A program made the translations under genes and the position numbers. A DNA stretch of 64,000 nucleotides, taken from the NCBI RefSeq assembly GCF_027942865.1, contig NC_134526.1:22177784-22241783 (forward strand), given 5' to 3'. Numbering within the stretch: position 1 is the stretch's first letter; each line of letters starts with the position of its first letter. Shown piece after piece: positions 10,029 through 21,693 of the stretch. Origin of the DNA: Odontesthes bonariensis. Lineage: Eukaryota > Chordata > Actinopteri > Atheriniformes > Atherinopsidae. Under the pieces are notes generated by a model, which saw only the letters and a list, made by a program, of their open reading frames with translations, ran no database searches and was not told the origin of the DNA.

Positions 10029-10978
10029 TCAGGCTTGCTTTGAAAGCCATGGTATTTTTCTTAGCAAAGATGGAGACGTCTTCAAGAGCATCGCGATCCA
10101 AATGACTGTTCCTGCTAACAGGTATTCTGCTGGAACTCTTAGAGCCCCGCCTATCAGGAGAACCACCAATAAGACAGACAGGAAAACTTTCAGAAGCTTG
10201 TTATTACTGATCTCCCTCTCTGCAGCCTTTCTTGCGTTGTCCTCCTCATTTCTCCACAGCACTTTCATCTTCATCGCAAGCTCCTCCCCCTGGAAATGCT
10301 TTTTAAAGTCATCCTCCTTCTTGCTGATGGAGGCGCTTCTCTCTGCCAGGATGCTGTCCTGTCTTTCCCTGACCTTCCGCTCTTCTTTGGGATACAGCTG
10401 CGAGTGGTAGTGACCGCCTCCGTTCAGAGCCACCAGGGTCTCCATCTTCTCCATCAAACGCGTCACCTGTGCCTGGTCCTCGGGGTTTTTGTTGTTGAAG
10501 ACATGGAAGCCGCCGCTGCACCTGCGTATGAAGGCGCGGAGGTTGTCGTCACTCTCACTAATGACGTCGTTTATTGTTTTCCCTTCCAGGCGATCGCCGT
10601 GGGTGAAGAGCACGATGGTGTAGTCCCACACGCTGGGGCCGAACTTGGCCTCGATCAGTGTGTTGGTGTCTTGGTCTTCCTGCGTCATCCTTCCCAAAGG
10701 AATGACGAACACGAAAACATGAGGGCCTGGCTCCTGGAGCTTCACACGCTTAAGAATCTCCCTGACGATTTCCTCCTTGTTGCGGTCTTTCTCAAAAAGT
10801 CCAGGTGTATCGATGACAGTGACAGGCCTATCCTCGACCTTCCCCTCCTCCTTTTCACAGTAGATGGTGACTCTTTTGAGCCTCATGTCCGATTTGAACA
10901 CCACTTTGTTGAGGATTGTGTTCCCACTTGAGCTTTTGCCTGCTCCGCTTTTCCCAAGGAGCATGATCCTCAGAGGCT
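10029..10978 (-). CDS. GIMAP/AIG1-family GTPase, main coding exon
   Basis: The exon begins after an intronic TTTATTCGCAG at 10979 and ends in TGA at 10029 (about 316 codons). It opens with PLRIMLLGKSGAGKSSSGNT, containing the P-loop (G1), followed by a VIDTPGLF G3 motif and a VLFTHGDRL segment near the G4 position. The family-specific AIG1 block and a charged helical region (ERKVRERQDSILAERSASIS) follow. The C-terminus has two hydrophobic segments (LLKVFLSVLLVVLLIGGAL and LLAGTVIWIAMLL), suggesting membrane anchoring as in some GIMAPs. The family comprises GTP-binding scaffolds of lymphocyte survival and immunity, expanded in fish. The large exon carrying the GTPase domain is normal for GIMAP genes. 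A short 5' exon supplying the start codon must lie upstream (above 10978) but was not identified. The frame continues past the acceptor to 11051, but that part is intronic. Confidence 0.9.
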
Positions 10979-11130
10979 CTGCGAATAAACAAATGACAAA
11001 TAAATGCAGCATAAATCGCCAAAATGTTACGGCGGCGCAAGTACGAAACAACCGCTAGGAAGAGCTCGGTCCAAAGACAGAAAATAGACTGGAAGGGTAA
11101 GAAAAGAGAGAGGGAAACTACGAGGAAATG

Positions 11131-11940
11131 TAAATCTTATTTATACAGCCCTTTACAGACAATCCTTACGGTGTACCAAAGTGCTTTACAGCAGGTAATA
11201 AATAAAGAGAAGAATAAGTAAAAACAAATAAAAACAATAAAAGAACAATGAAAGCAATAAAATACAACAAAATCGAATAAGATAAAAGTGTCATCATACT
11301 ACTGGGTATTAAAAGCAATCCTAAATAAGTAGGTTTTTAGCCTAGATTTGAAGAGGCCCAGGTCAGAAATAAGACGCAGCTCAATGGGGAGCTTATTCCA
11401 GAGCCTGGGGGCAGCGACGGAAAAGGCTCGGTCACCCCAGGGTTTGTATTCTGACCTGCGGGCACTTCCAGTAAAAATTGATTTGTTGACCTCAGAGCTC
11501 TACCAGGATTGCTGACTGTTAAAAGCTCAGATAAATATGATGGGGCGAGGCCGTTAAGAGCTTTAAAAACAAACATTAAAAGTTTAAAATCAATTCTATA
11601 AAGGACAGGAAGCCAATGGAGGGAGTTAAGAACAGGAGTGACGTGCACACGTCTGTTAGTGTTGGTTAAAAGACGGGCAGTAGCGTTCTGCACCAGCTGA
11701 AGGCGACTGAGAGAAGACTGGGAGACGCCGACATGAAGTGCTTTGCAATAGTGTAACCTTGAACTGATTAGGGCATGGATGGCTTTCTCAAGGTCATGAC
11801 GACTTAAAAACATTTTAACTTTGGCCAGGAGACGCAGCTGGAAAAAACTAGTCCTGACAACATTGTTTATTTGTTTGTCCAACCTCAGATGACTGTCAAA
11901 GGTCAAAGGTTACTCCCAGATTTGTGACGGTTGAACTGTC
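11131..11940 (-). mobile_element. LINE (L2/Rex1-like) 3' end with reverse transcriptase tail
   Basis: The minus-strand frame 11906-11337 reads MTFDSHLRLDKQINN, then ALISSRLHYCKALHVGV, LQLVQNATARLLT and LNSLHWLPVLYRIDFKLLMF. This is the standard C-terminal portion of fish L2/CR1-type reverse transcriptases. The end is frameshifted. The 3' tail includes the GTGCTTTACAG-type end (AAAGTGCTTTACAGC near 11179) and A-rich sequence. The 5' end is truncated. Confidence 0.88.
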
Positions 11941-13880
11941 AGAAATTTTTTTCCACAATAATTTTGTGGAAAGACAAAACAAGCATACTGCTTTCCCCGT
12001 ATCATATGAAAAGGAAAGCGCGGTCTCTTCTAATTCTAAGGTTTTACCGATCAGAATAGAGCAAAAAAAAAAAAATCATTTGGTCCTTCCCAGGCCTTGA
12101 AATCACATAAATGCACCTGAGATGAGGCAGTTTTTAAAATACCCTAAGTACGCTCTTACAGATTCCATATGGATGACAGCCAGGCGCTGCTAATCAAATG
12201 CACATGATACATTAATATGATCCTCAGCGAGTGTGATGCGTTAAGTTAAAAGTTGGAAAGGCTGCACATGCGTGACTTGTTTGAAGGGGTTGAAAGGACA
12301 AAGTCTCTTCCCTCTATAAAAAACACGACAGCACAGCTTCGGTTTGTCCAAAGTTGCATCTGAACAAACGACAAAACTTCTTGAACCACGTTGTTTAGAT
12401 AGGTGAGGCAAAAGTGGAGATTTTTTGGTCATAATGCAGAGCAATGATGTGAGAGACGGCTGACATCATACAGAAAATCATTACGTTGTTATTGCCGATG
12501 GAGGTTTTTCTACAAGCTCATTTGAAGACTTGGAAAGTACTTTGTTCTCATAAATCTTTCACTTGCTTAGCTTAGTTGGTGAATAAGGCATAAAGATAAG
12601 CTTATCAGCACACTCCACAGTTTTTATTGTTCTTCTGCCAGTGTTGACCCTCTTGGCTCTTGCCCTTGAGTCGAAGTGACGGTTCTGACTGTAAAATGTT
12701 TGTTCAAAACTAAACGATCACCTAGAATTAGCACAATTTAAGATCAATCAACAGGTGAGGTGAGGTGACTCTGTTCCTTTACTACAAAAGAAACAAAGGC
12801 ATGTCATCTCCTGTGATGAGCTGTGTGTGGACAGAGCCACACAGCAAAAGTCATAAAAGTCATAAGAAGCTAAACTCAGACTTACTCTGGCCCATGTCCT
12901 CTTGTGCTGCATCAGGCATGTTGGCTGGTCTCATGGCAGAGGCCGATCCAGTTCTCACCAAAGCTGTTAGATTTGTGGATCTGTAATGTAAACAGCAGTT
13001 TCCTGGAAGCAGCTTTAGTAAAGCCTTTTCAGATCAGTCCCCCGCCCCCCAGTTTTCTTTCTGCCACTGATATCAGACGATCGTCTTTAATAAAAGAGAG
13101 AAAAAATGAAAGTGAAACTATGAAAAGGAAATGTGAGGAGGGTGGTCCTTAACTGGACAGGCAGCACATAATAGTCACATGCTGTGGCTCACTTTATTGA
13201 AGGCTTTAAAGTTAGGGAAAACAGCTGCCGTGAGTAAAGGTATGTCAAGTGGCGCCATCTAGCAGCTGATGTGTTACACAGGCCTGTAGTGGAGTTGGAA
13301 AGTGCAGAAGAATCCAAACGGTCTGTCACACTTAGGCTTAAGCAAACAGTGGCTTAAAGGGCATCTTTTACAAACACAATACTTTAGAAGTACATTTAGA
13401 AAATTATAACTCGACTTGAATATTTCAACTTCAGCTGCGCAACATTCAGTGACTTCTCGAGTTTTCCTCAAACGGGACATTTTATTTGGGGTCAAATGAT
13501 TCCTTAGCTTTTCTCTCACAAAGGATCCAAGAAGTTCATCCATAGAAGACTCTGTCTTCACTTTGGCCCCCCTCAGCTTCTGCTTGGTTCAGGTTCTCCT
13601 TGAGTCTGGTTTTCAGTCAACAAAATGCACCTTAATCAGAATGATATCAGATGACTGACCCAGTTTGAGCTTTCTTACCTTAAAAAGCTCTTTGGCTGCT
13701 TTGGCTGTATGCTCAAGACTGCTGTCTTGAATTCATGTATTGCTGTTTAGTCTCAAAAGGGGTTTTACTTTATCGTACAAATAATTTTCTGCTAATCCAA
13801 AAGGCTTGTGTCTTTACGTCTTTATCTCCCATTTTTTTTTAATCACTCACATTTTTCATCTCTTTGCTCCTCATGTTGGG
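11941..13880. other. Intergenic stretch without a clear gene
   Basis: A minus-strand frame near 13561-13274 begins after VKTESSMDELLGSFVREKLR and has no recognised family; it may be chance or a decayed exon. The rest is AT-rich sequence with short simple repeats. No RNA gene or intact transposon was seen. Confidence 0.35.
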
Positions 13881-14303
13881 GTTTTCCACTGCTGGTTCAG
13901 AGTCTAACTTAGAACCAATTCTCTCTATTGACTGCCACAGCTCTGGCTCCAGCATAAAAAAAAAACTAGCGCTACAGGAGAACCAACTCTTTGCTGGGCC
14001 CGAGCAAAGAACTGCTTAGGTATTCAGGGTAGCAGGGTTCCATCCCAGCTGCCATTAGACAAGAGGTAGGTAACATCCTGAACACTTCACCAGCCCATCA
14101 AAGGGCCAACATGGAACCAACGCGTTTTTTATTACAGAGGTAATAATAAAAAATCTCAATGAAATGAAACCATAAGCTATGAAAAGCTTCAGCCAAACTC
14201 CTAGGGTCAACGGGGGGGGCTGGAGCCTATCCCTGCTGTCTTGTGGAGACCAACCAGATGAAATAAAACCCTGTTTGAAAATGCAGTGTGGCATTTCATC
14301 ATC

Positions 14304-14309
14304 TTTATT
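14304..14309 (-). terminator. Candidate polyadenylation signal of the Myb/SANT-like gene
   Basis: AATAAA on the minus strand, about 755 nt past the stop codon at 15064. It is the first canonical signal I noticed downstream. It implies a 3' UTR of about 0.75-0.8 kb, which contains a long open frame. Confidence 0.45.
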
Positions 14310-14355
14310 CAAGAGTGCAAAAAAAGAAAACCCAGCTGCCGTTTATCCTCTTACA

Positions 14356-14916
14356 TCACCACTCACGTCTGTGAACGTTATTCAATGTCTCATATAGAGC
14401 AGCATTCACGATCACCGGTTTAAACATCGTTTTGAAGATCAGTTTATCAAAATTGTCGGGTGTTAAGAAAGTCAGCTGGCGTTCATAGATCCCGCTTGAA
14501 ACACATATTATGGTATTACTCCCATTTGTATGAGCAGGTGGAGATGGATCATCCAGCTCCGCCCACATCAACGTTGTTTTAATGATACTTGCGAAGCCAT
14601 GCCTATTAACTGCTAACCCTTCATCGCACTGGATGTGGGGGGAACTAGGGGACCCAATTTGTTGTTTTTGTGAAGATAAACGGTCTCCCCGCACTGTGGT
14701 CATCATGGGAGGGAGGGTCAAACAAGCATTGGAGGAGACGTTTAAAGCGACATTATGACGTGGCTCTGGCTGTAGAACACCAAACCAGCTCTCAGGTACA
14801 AATAGGACATTGTGACTGTTTCGAGTTGCCCTATTAGACAAATTTGATCCACAGTTCATTTGATAAAGGTATTTTTGTGGGACGTTAGTGCAGCAATCTG
14901 AAGCATAAAGCGACAC
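14356..14916 (-). CDS. Unidentified 186-codon frame downstream of the Myb/SANT-like gene
   Basis: An ATG-initiated frame runs uninterrupted from 14916 to a stop at 14356, ending about 50 nt before the AATAAA at 14304. It begins MSLYASDCCTNVPQKYLYQM and has a globular-like composition, but I recognise no domain. It starts about 150 nt after the upstream gene's stop codon. It could be a chance frame in the 3' UTR, a downstream cistron, a retained part of an ancestral longer gene, or an alternative 3' exon. No splice acceptor was established. Confidence 0.25.
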   Translation of the reverse strand: MSLYASDCCTNVPQKYLYQMNCGSNLSNRATRNSHNVLFVPESWFGVLQPEPRHNVALNVSSNACLTLPPMMTTVRGDRLSSQKQQIGSPSSPHIQCDEGLAVNRHGFASIIKTTLMWAELDDPSPPAHTNGSNTIICVSSGIYERQLTFLTPDNFDKLIFKTMFKPVIVNAALYETLNNVHRREW

Positions 14917-15063
14917 ACCGTTTTACATCTGTGATGTAGACTGTACCCTTTCATGTTAATCGTATTCTGGACAGTTAAACCCTGTTCAGCAGCTCGATAT
15001 GCTGGGTCACAACATAGCGGGAGGGCATCCAATAGGCCTGATCTCTGGATGAGAATTGAAGGT

Positions 15064-18000
15064 TCACTTCCGATCAGCCAGTCTTTGCAGGAGTGCAATG
15101 ACTGTGTCCTGCTTGGAGGATAGCAGCTCCAAGGCTGTGGCTATCCTTCCAAGGGACTCTGACATCCGCACCTCCCTCCTCTCGCGACGCTTTTCTCTGG
15201 CTTCCACCCTGCGGCGAGCCACGCGATCCAAGTAGGCGTGCTCCTCCTGCCGCTTCAAGACCTCCTGGAACAAAGTGATACTGTTTTGCTCCTTGTTTCC
15301 TTTCTGATTCTGCCCCTCAGTTCCTGGCATGGTTGTCGCCGATAACGAGGTGCCAATAGAAGAGGTGAGACAGGAGGACGTTGGCGGGAACGAAGGGAGG
15401 CCGAGAGCATTCTGACTGTGGCTGAGCGGCGTCGTACTGAGGCGAAAAGGTATGACACCGGATGTAAAGGACGACGCTTTACGGGTTGTGTAGCCTGACG
15501 CGTTGAGGTCTATGCTGCTGATCGAGCCGAGGGAGGGCGATGGAGAGGCCGTCTCTGTAAAACAAGGCGAGGAGATAAAAGATGGAGCTGTTTCAATGCT
15601 GGCTGACTGAATAGTAGTGGTAACAATGTCACCATTAAGGACAATCATGGGCTTTAGCTCTGGAGCATTTATTGGGCTCATGGTCGCTGCACTCAGTGAG
15701 GCACTGGGAGCAGCGCTACTGATGATCTGGCTGGTGGCGACTCCCAGACTTATGGACTCCACACCACCAGATGTGGAAAAGTCACTGTTGGAGCGGATGA
15801 TAGAGCTCGGCTGTGAAAGCTGCCCTGGCTTTGCAGCAATCTTTGTTAAAGGACAAGGCAGCGTAGAAGCCGGGATGCCACCTTTGTTCCTTTTGTTGTT
15901 GATGATCTGTGAGCCAATGGTGTCACAGAGCGTGGCGTCCATCAGCTAGAGCGAGAAAGGAAAGAGACAAAAAGATGGAGAGAGGACATAAATATTCTTC
16001 CAAAAGGGTCAATCTAATGCAGCTAATGTAGCTTCTGACCGAGGACTGTGGTTTGTCGATCACACCTAGTTTTTACTGGTGTCAGTTTTATCTCTTTCAA
16101 ATAGCAATATAACTGTAAGTTCTACTTATCAAATGTCTAAAGTGCAACTACCAATGCGTCAGTCTTTATCAGACAAACTTATACCGAACTTCTGGTTGTT
16201 TCTGTAGTTCTTCCTCGCAGCTGTTGACTCAGATACCTTTTCTAAACATGTCCTGTTCTAGCACTGCACACTTTACATGCATTTACAATAATGGTGTAAA
16301 ATTTGCTTGCACTCCGCAGGTGTTTTTCTAAGGTAACCAACACTATAGTAAAAGCAGCAGCTTTCACAACTCTTTCCTTTGGAAACAACAACGGGCTGCC
16401 ACTGACTTTTTGATGTCCACTGTTGGTTTGTGCTCTGTAGCCATACGTTCAGCATTTAACGATTGCCATCTTCAGTTCTGAAGCTTTGAAGCCGAGCTTT
16501 AGCTGTCACACAAACAGCCACACATTTGACCTTTGGTATACAGCAACTGTAAGTTCTCCAGGCCGTATGGCAGCAAAACTAGCCCAAATCATCAGCTCTC
16601 CACTACCGTGCTTGATAGTTGGTGCTGATATGCTGTGTTTGGTTTTGACCAAATCTGGTGCTGCGCTTTATGACCAAGCATCTCCACTGTTGTGAGCTTT
16701 AACATTTAACATGCTATCTGAGGCATGTATAGTGTGATATGTAACTCTTTCATTTTAGTGCAATTTCTCTGAAAACTGCACAGTCCCACGCTTGGATAAG
16801 CTTGCCGGGACGTCCGCTCCTGGGAAGATTGTTTTCCAATTGAGAATAATCTCTCTCACTGTAGAATGATGGACTCCAAATTATTGGAAATGAGCTTCCA
16901 AAACTCCTGCTTTTATATAGGTGCTCACACTTGCCAACGATTAATCAAGTGCATCTAAATTCTGCAGCACCCTGCTGCTACTTACGTTCTAAATTCCTAT
17001 GGCAGCAGTAAGGGAGGGACTTGTTTTTTTATGATGTCTCTATACATAAAACCGTGGAGTTAAAAGAGGGTGTACTTTTTTTTTCCCACATGACCACAGT
17101 TGCCAAACTATGACAAGACAGTTGCTATACGGGGTTGGGTTTTGTGGTAGGAAATCAGAAAGGGGAGCAGAATTAGAGTGCAACAGTGAATTAGAAGGTT
17201 TACTTCAAGTCATTAAAATTTCTTCCTAAATTTGTCCTGGCAGCTTGTTTTTGGGTCGGTCCGGTTTTGTTTCTTTCAAGGATGTCAGAAATCATCAGAA
17301 TATGGGAATTTTTAATAAAGTGTAATAAGGAATAAGGAAGCAATTATCCCCAAGCTTCTCTTCCTGACTTACATCAAAGAACTCCCAGGATGTCTTAGCG
17401 TGCCCCGTCTCCCGGCTGCGGTCTTTGACCCTTTTGTATGTGACAATAAGATTGTTCCACTTGCGGCGGATTTTTTCCACAGGAAGCACATGCCCCTTCG
17501 AGGCCATCTCCTCTTGGACACTCTGGAAGAGCTGCGAGCGTTCCCGGGTCTCGTACAGGCCCCAGCGGCGCCCAACAGCCTCGATGAGACACAAAACAGC
17601 TTTGGAGGAGAAATCTGAGCCGGAGGAAAGCGTCTTCTCTGAGGGAGCAGGCGGCATCACTGTAGCTGGGACAGGACAAAGGTGACTTTGATTACTTTTT
17701 GTGGCGTCACTTCATGTGTAGATCTGTCGGGGGGGAAAATACCTAATGCATTATGAACTATTTAAAGATTGGCTGATTTCAGCCAAGACTGTATTTCTAA
17801 CTAGTTTGATCTGCATGGCTATTATGATCAAACAACACCTTCATTCCCACCTTCGTGCATACGATAGGTTCAGTTCACTTGCGAAGCAAGTCTGGAGTGT
17901 TTTTCTAGAAAACCTACAAAAAAGAACTGTGAATCTACGGTGGCCGACACGTGCAAACGCATTACAAACGGTGAAACAAATCCAACAGTAAAACGCTGCA

Positions 18001-21000
18001 AGAGAAAAATGCGCCAATCACAAAAAACGACCGGAGTACATGCGCTGCAAACTTCAAAACACATGCAAGACAGAAAAACACAACGGAAGTTCACCAAGCC
18101 ACTAGGGGGTCTCGACCTGTTTGGGATAGGCCCTATCCTAAAGGGGATCGCCTATGGGAGATCGACCATAGTAACGAAGGAGAAGAAATTCAAAAGGTAC
18201 GTTGTCCTTTATGTCTTTATGCCAAATGTTTAAAAAAGACATAAAGGACAACGTACCTTTATACTTTCTTCTCCTTCGTTACTTCTCCGATCTCCCATAG
18301 TCGATCCCCTTTCCCAAAGGTGAAGACCCCTTAGTGGCCTGGCGAACTTCCAATGAGTTTTCAGTGAACTTGCAGCATGTTTCTCTCTTGCATGTTTTGA
18401 ATTTTGCAGCGTGTTTCTTTCTTGCATGTGTTTTGAAGTTTGCAGCGCGTTTCTTTCTTGCATGTGTTTTGAAGTTTGCAGCGCGTTTCTTTCTTGCATG
18501 TGTTTTGAAGTTTGCAGCGCGTTTCTTTCTTGCATGTTTTGAAGTTTGCAGCGCGTTTCTTTCTTGCATGTGTTTTGAAGTTTGTAGCGCGTTTCTTTCT
18601 TGCATGTGTTTTGAAGTTTGAAGCGCGTTTCTTTCTTGCATGTTTTGAAGTTTGCTGCGCGTTTCTTTTTTGCACGTTTTGAAGTTTGTAGCGCGTTTCT
18701 TTCTTGCATGTTTTGAAGTTTGCTGCGCGTTTCTTTCTTGCATGTGTTTTGAAGTTTGCTGCGCGTTTCTTTCTTGCATGTGTTTTGAAGTTTGCAGCGC
18801 GTTTCTTTCTTGCATGTGTTTTGAAGTTTGCAGCGCGTTTCTTTCTTGCATGTTTTGAAGTTTGCAGCGCGTTTCTTTCTTGCATGTGTTTTGAAGTTTG
18901 CTGCACGTTTCTTTCTTGCATGTGTTTTGAAGTTTGCAGCGCGTTTCTTTCTTGCATGTTTTGAAGTTTGCAGCGCGTTTCTTTCTTGCATGTGTTTTGA
19001 AGTTTGCTGCGCGTTTCTTTCTTGCATGTGTTTTGAAGTTTGCAGCGCGTTTCTTTCTTGCATGTTTTGAAGTTTGCAGCGCGTTTCTTTCTTGCATGTG
19101 TTTTGAAGTTTGCAGCGCGTTTCTTTCTTGCATGTTTTGAAGTTTGCAGCGCGTTTCTTTCTTGCATGTGTTTTGAAGTTTGCAGCGCGTTTCTTTCTTG
19201 CATGTTTTGAAGTTTGCAGCGCGTTTCTTTCTTGCATGTGTTTTGAAGTTTGCAGCGCGTTTCTTTCTTGCATGTTTTGAAGTTTGCAGCGCGTTTCTTT
19301 CTTGCATGTGTTTTGAAGTTTGTAGCGCGTTTCTTTCTTGCATGTGTTTTGAAGTTTGAAGCGCGTTTCTTTCTTGCATGTTTTGAAGTTTGCTGCGCGT
19401 TTCTTTTTTGCACGTTTTGAAGTTTGTAGCGCGTTTCTTTCTTGCATGTTTTGAAGTTTGCTGCGCGTTTCTTTCTTGCATGTGTTTTGAAGTTTGCAGC
19501 GCGTTTCTTTCTTGCATGTGTTTTGAAGTTTGCAGCGCGTTTCTTTCTTGCATGTTTTGAAGTTTGCAGCGCGTTTCTTTCTTGCATGTGTTTTGAAGTT
19601 TGCTGCACGTTTCTTTCTTGCATGTGTTTTGAAGTTTGCAGCGCGTTTCTTTCTTGCATGTTTTGAAGTTTGCAGCGCGTTTCTTTCTTGCATGTGTTTT
19701 GAAGTTTGCTGCGCGTTTCTTTCTTGCATGTGTTTTGAAGTTTGCAGCGCGTTTCTTTCTTGCATGTTTTGAAGTTTGCAGCGCGTTTCTTTCTTGCATG
19801 TGTTTTGAAGTTTGCAGCGCGTTTCTTTCTTGCATGTTTTGAAGTTTGCAGCGCGTTTCTTTCTTGCATGTGTTTTGAAGTTTGCAGCGCGTTTCTTTCT
19901 TGCATGTTTTGAAGTTTGCAGCGCGTTTCTTTCTTGCATGTGTTTTGAAGTTTGCAGCGCGTTTCTTTCTTGCATGTGTTTTGAAGTTTGCAGCGCGTTT
20001 CTTTCTTGCATGTGTTTTGAAGTTTGCAGCGCGTTTCTTTCTTGCATGTGTTTTGAAGTTTGCAGCGCGTTTCTTTCTTGCATGTGTTTTGAATTTTGCA
20101 GCGCGTTTTTTCCTTGCATGTGTTTTGAATTTTGCAGCGCGTTTCTTTCTTGCTTGTGTTTTGAATTTTGCAGCGCGTTTTTTCCTTGCATGTGTTTTGA
20201 ATTTTGCGGGTCGGACACGAGTCCAAAACGTTTCTCTGAAAGTCTTCTCTGAAACACGCTAAAAAAACACCTCTAGGGAGTGTATAAACATTTTTGGGCA
20301 AGTTTTTTTTTCCAATTTTTATTTTTCCAGTTTCCATTAAACATTTTTCATTCGCAACCTCCGAATGATAATTAGAAAAGGCAATGAAAACCTGGTTATT
20401 AGGGTAGTCCAACTTAAATCTGACTTAAAATACCTGCGTACATGTTGGTCAAAAGTTAAATTAATCCTGCGGGTATGTTCAGTGGGGCTTAAACTGGGCC
20501 TCTGTGCATGCTCCACGCCATGCATCTGATTTTTAACCCCCGAAAAGAAGAAGTAAAAAAAAATGTAATAAAAATGTAATAAATGAACAGAGCTTTATGT
20601 CCGATTATAGCTGCTTAAGGTGGTATTAGTTTGTCACCAGTATAATGCCAGTTGTTTTTGTCTTGGCACAATGGGTCAACATGGAAAAAAAAGCCAGATA
20701 CCAATAAACTATAATAGTGGAGTTGAACATACTATTATCAATAAATCAGTAAACTTGTTCCTGCACTTCCACACAGGGGCGAGAATAAACTGAACAGGTA
20801 AACCTCCCTGCATGTACCTGCATAAACAAACTTTAAACTGATGGATTTTCAAATGGTAAAACAACAGTAAATAACCAAACATCATTTTAGAATATTATTT
20901 ATTTTCTCATGCATATGAAATCACCTGTGTTTTCTTTTTTTGGAGGAGAGGGGGTGCTTTAACATTAAGTGGGCTGGGTTTTAGAATTAATTTGTACACG

Positions 21001-21693
21001 AATTTTATTCGAAACTACCATCACATGCTAAAAAAAAACCAACACATAACAACTCTGAAACCTGGAAAAGTTTTAAATAAATGAAATCCCCTGCTCACTG
21101 CCGGGGGAAACTGGATTTATATGTGCAGCTTTGCGACATTAGTCATGTTCAGTGTGTGTTTTATGAGATGATACAAGAAGCTGCAAGGGGCTCGCACTGA
21201 CAGATGATTCACAGCACGTACCCGGGGCAATCTTCAGATATGTTTTTCCATCTGCTGACGTGGTGAAGAACCGATCCGTGCTCACTGGATCTGAGGACGA
21301 AACAGATGGAAGAAATACGATCTACTGAATAAAGTATTTCACATCTTACCAACATATAGGTGTTACCCCGCAGTGGATTCACACTCTCTTTTTTTTTTCT
21401 TTCCTTTTGTTTTAAACTCAACATGTTAAGTATAGTTCTGGATGGTAAATGAACTCATCTGAGCGCTCACACAGCAGTACAGGGGTGGTTGTCGTGGCGG
21501 CCTGCAGGTCCGCGTCAGCCAGCTCCTCAGCAGTCTGCCCCACTCCTCCACCTCCTCCGCATGCGGTATCTCCGCAGGGCGCATGCGACTCCCGACTGCC
21601 CAGATCCAGCGCAGATGGGCTTTCATCCACCGCCTCGGTTTTCACGTGCATCGCTGGGACGTCGGTGCCGCCTCCTTGCAGATTTCCCTCCAT
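15064..21693 (-). CDS. Myb/SANT-like DNA-binding domain protein (four exons)
   Basis: Exons join in phase: 21693-21471, 21290-21222, 17665-17373 and 15945-15064, giving 488 aa and ending LLQRLADRK then TGA. Donors are GTGAGC, GTACGT and GTAAGT; acceptors end CTCAG, CCCAG and CTCTAG. Residues 1-97 are acidic and Gly-rich, including a VKTEAVDES segment that resembles a sumoylation-type motif. Residues about 115-205 form a Myb/SANT-like (trihelix or MADF-type) domain: RRWGLYETRERSQLF, VEKIRRKWNNLIVTYKRV and SWEFFDLMDATLCDTIG, the last crossing the exon 3/4 junction. Residues 206-420 are Ser/Thr/Pro-rich and probably disordered. The C-terminus is a charged helix (ARRRVEAREKRRERREVR) followed by a leucine-rich end, typical of such factors. 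Likely a nuclear transcription regulator; this domain also occurs in proteins domesticated from Harbinger transposons. I do not recognise the specific gene. Intron 2 contains the satellite array. The start is chosen because the ATG lies in a CpG island. Confidence 0.85.
16480..17110. mobile_element. Probable Tc1/mariner-type remnant in intron 3
   Basis: The phrases around 16570-16700 (CACTACCGTGCTTGATAGTT) and the terminal-like text at 17040-17100 (AAGAGGGTGTACTTTTTTTT) resemble fish Tc1-like non-autonomous elements. The copy is decayed and the ends are uncertain. Confidence 0.4.
17940..18420. repeat. Large imperfect palindrome flanking a minisatellite
   Basis: Arms of about 170-180 bp meet around 18225. 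The inner part is a perfect 23-bp inverted match (GGTACGTTGTCCTTTATGTC at 18196 and its complement up to 18257) around a 15-bp loop. Outer parts match with differences, including GGGAGATCG/CGATCTCCC. The left arm ends with one inverted unit of the minisatellite monomer near 18040-18075, while the right arm runs into the expanded array. This suggests a foldback-type mobile element. Confidence 0.75.
18380..20210. repeat. 34/36-bp minisatellite array with higher-order structure
   Basis: About 50 tandem copies of a 36-bp unit (GTTTCTTTCTTGCATGTGTT then TTGAAGTTTGCAGCGC) are interspersed with a 34-bp form lacking one TG. A block with distinctive variants (AAGCGCG, a TTTTTTGCACG unit, CTGCACG) occurs twice, about 700-740 bp apart, showing a higher-order duplication of roughly 20 units. 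It lies in intron 2 of the Myb/SANT-like gene. All three minus-strand frames are free of stops, which creates artificial frames of 500-680 codons. Confidence 0.95.

Noticed and set aside
10296-10931. 211-codon plus-strand frame over the GIMAP exon
   Set aside because: It is the antisense shadow of a well-supported GTPase exon.
13274-13561. Short minus-strand frame (VKTESSMDELLGSF...)
   Set aside because: No domain, no matching exons and no clear splice sites; kept only as a note.
18334-20262. Plus-strand frames rich in Phe/Cys/Ala with membrane-like repeats
   Set aside because: They are the complement of the same satellite. The hydrophobicity comes from the monomer sequence.
18230-20412. 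Three overlapping minus-strand open frames of 518-683 codons
   Set aside because: They are translations of the 34/36-bp minisatellite in different frames with repeated CKKETRCKLQNT-type units. They lie in an intron and have no unique sequence.
21418-21470. Extension of the Myb/SANT-like first exon to the stop at 21418
   Set aside because: A GTGAGC donor at 21470 joins in phase with exon 21290-21222 and on to the Myb domain, giving a continuous protein; the extension dead-ends.
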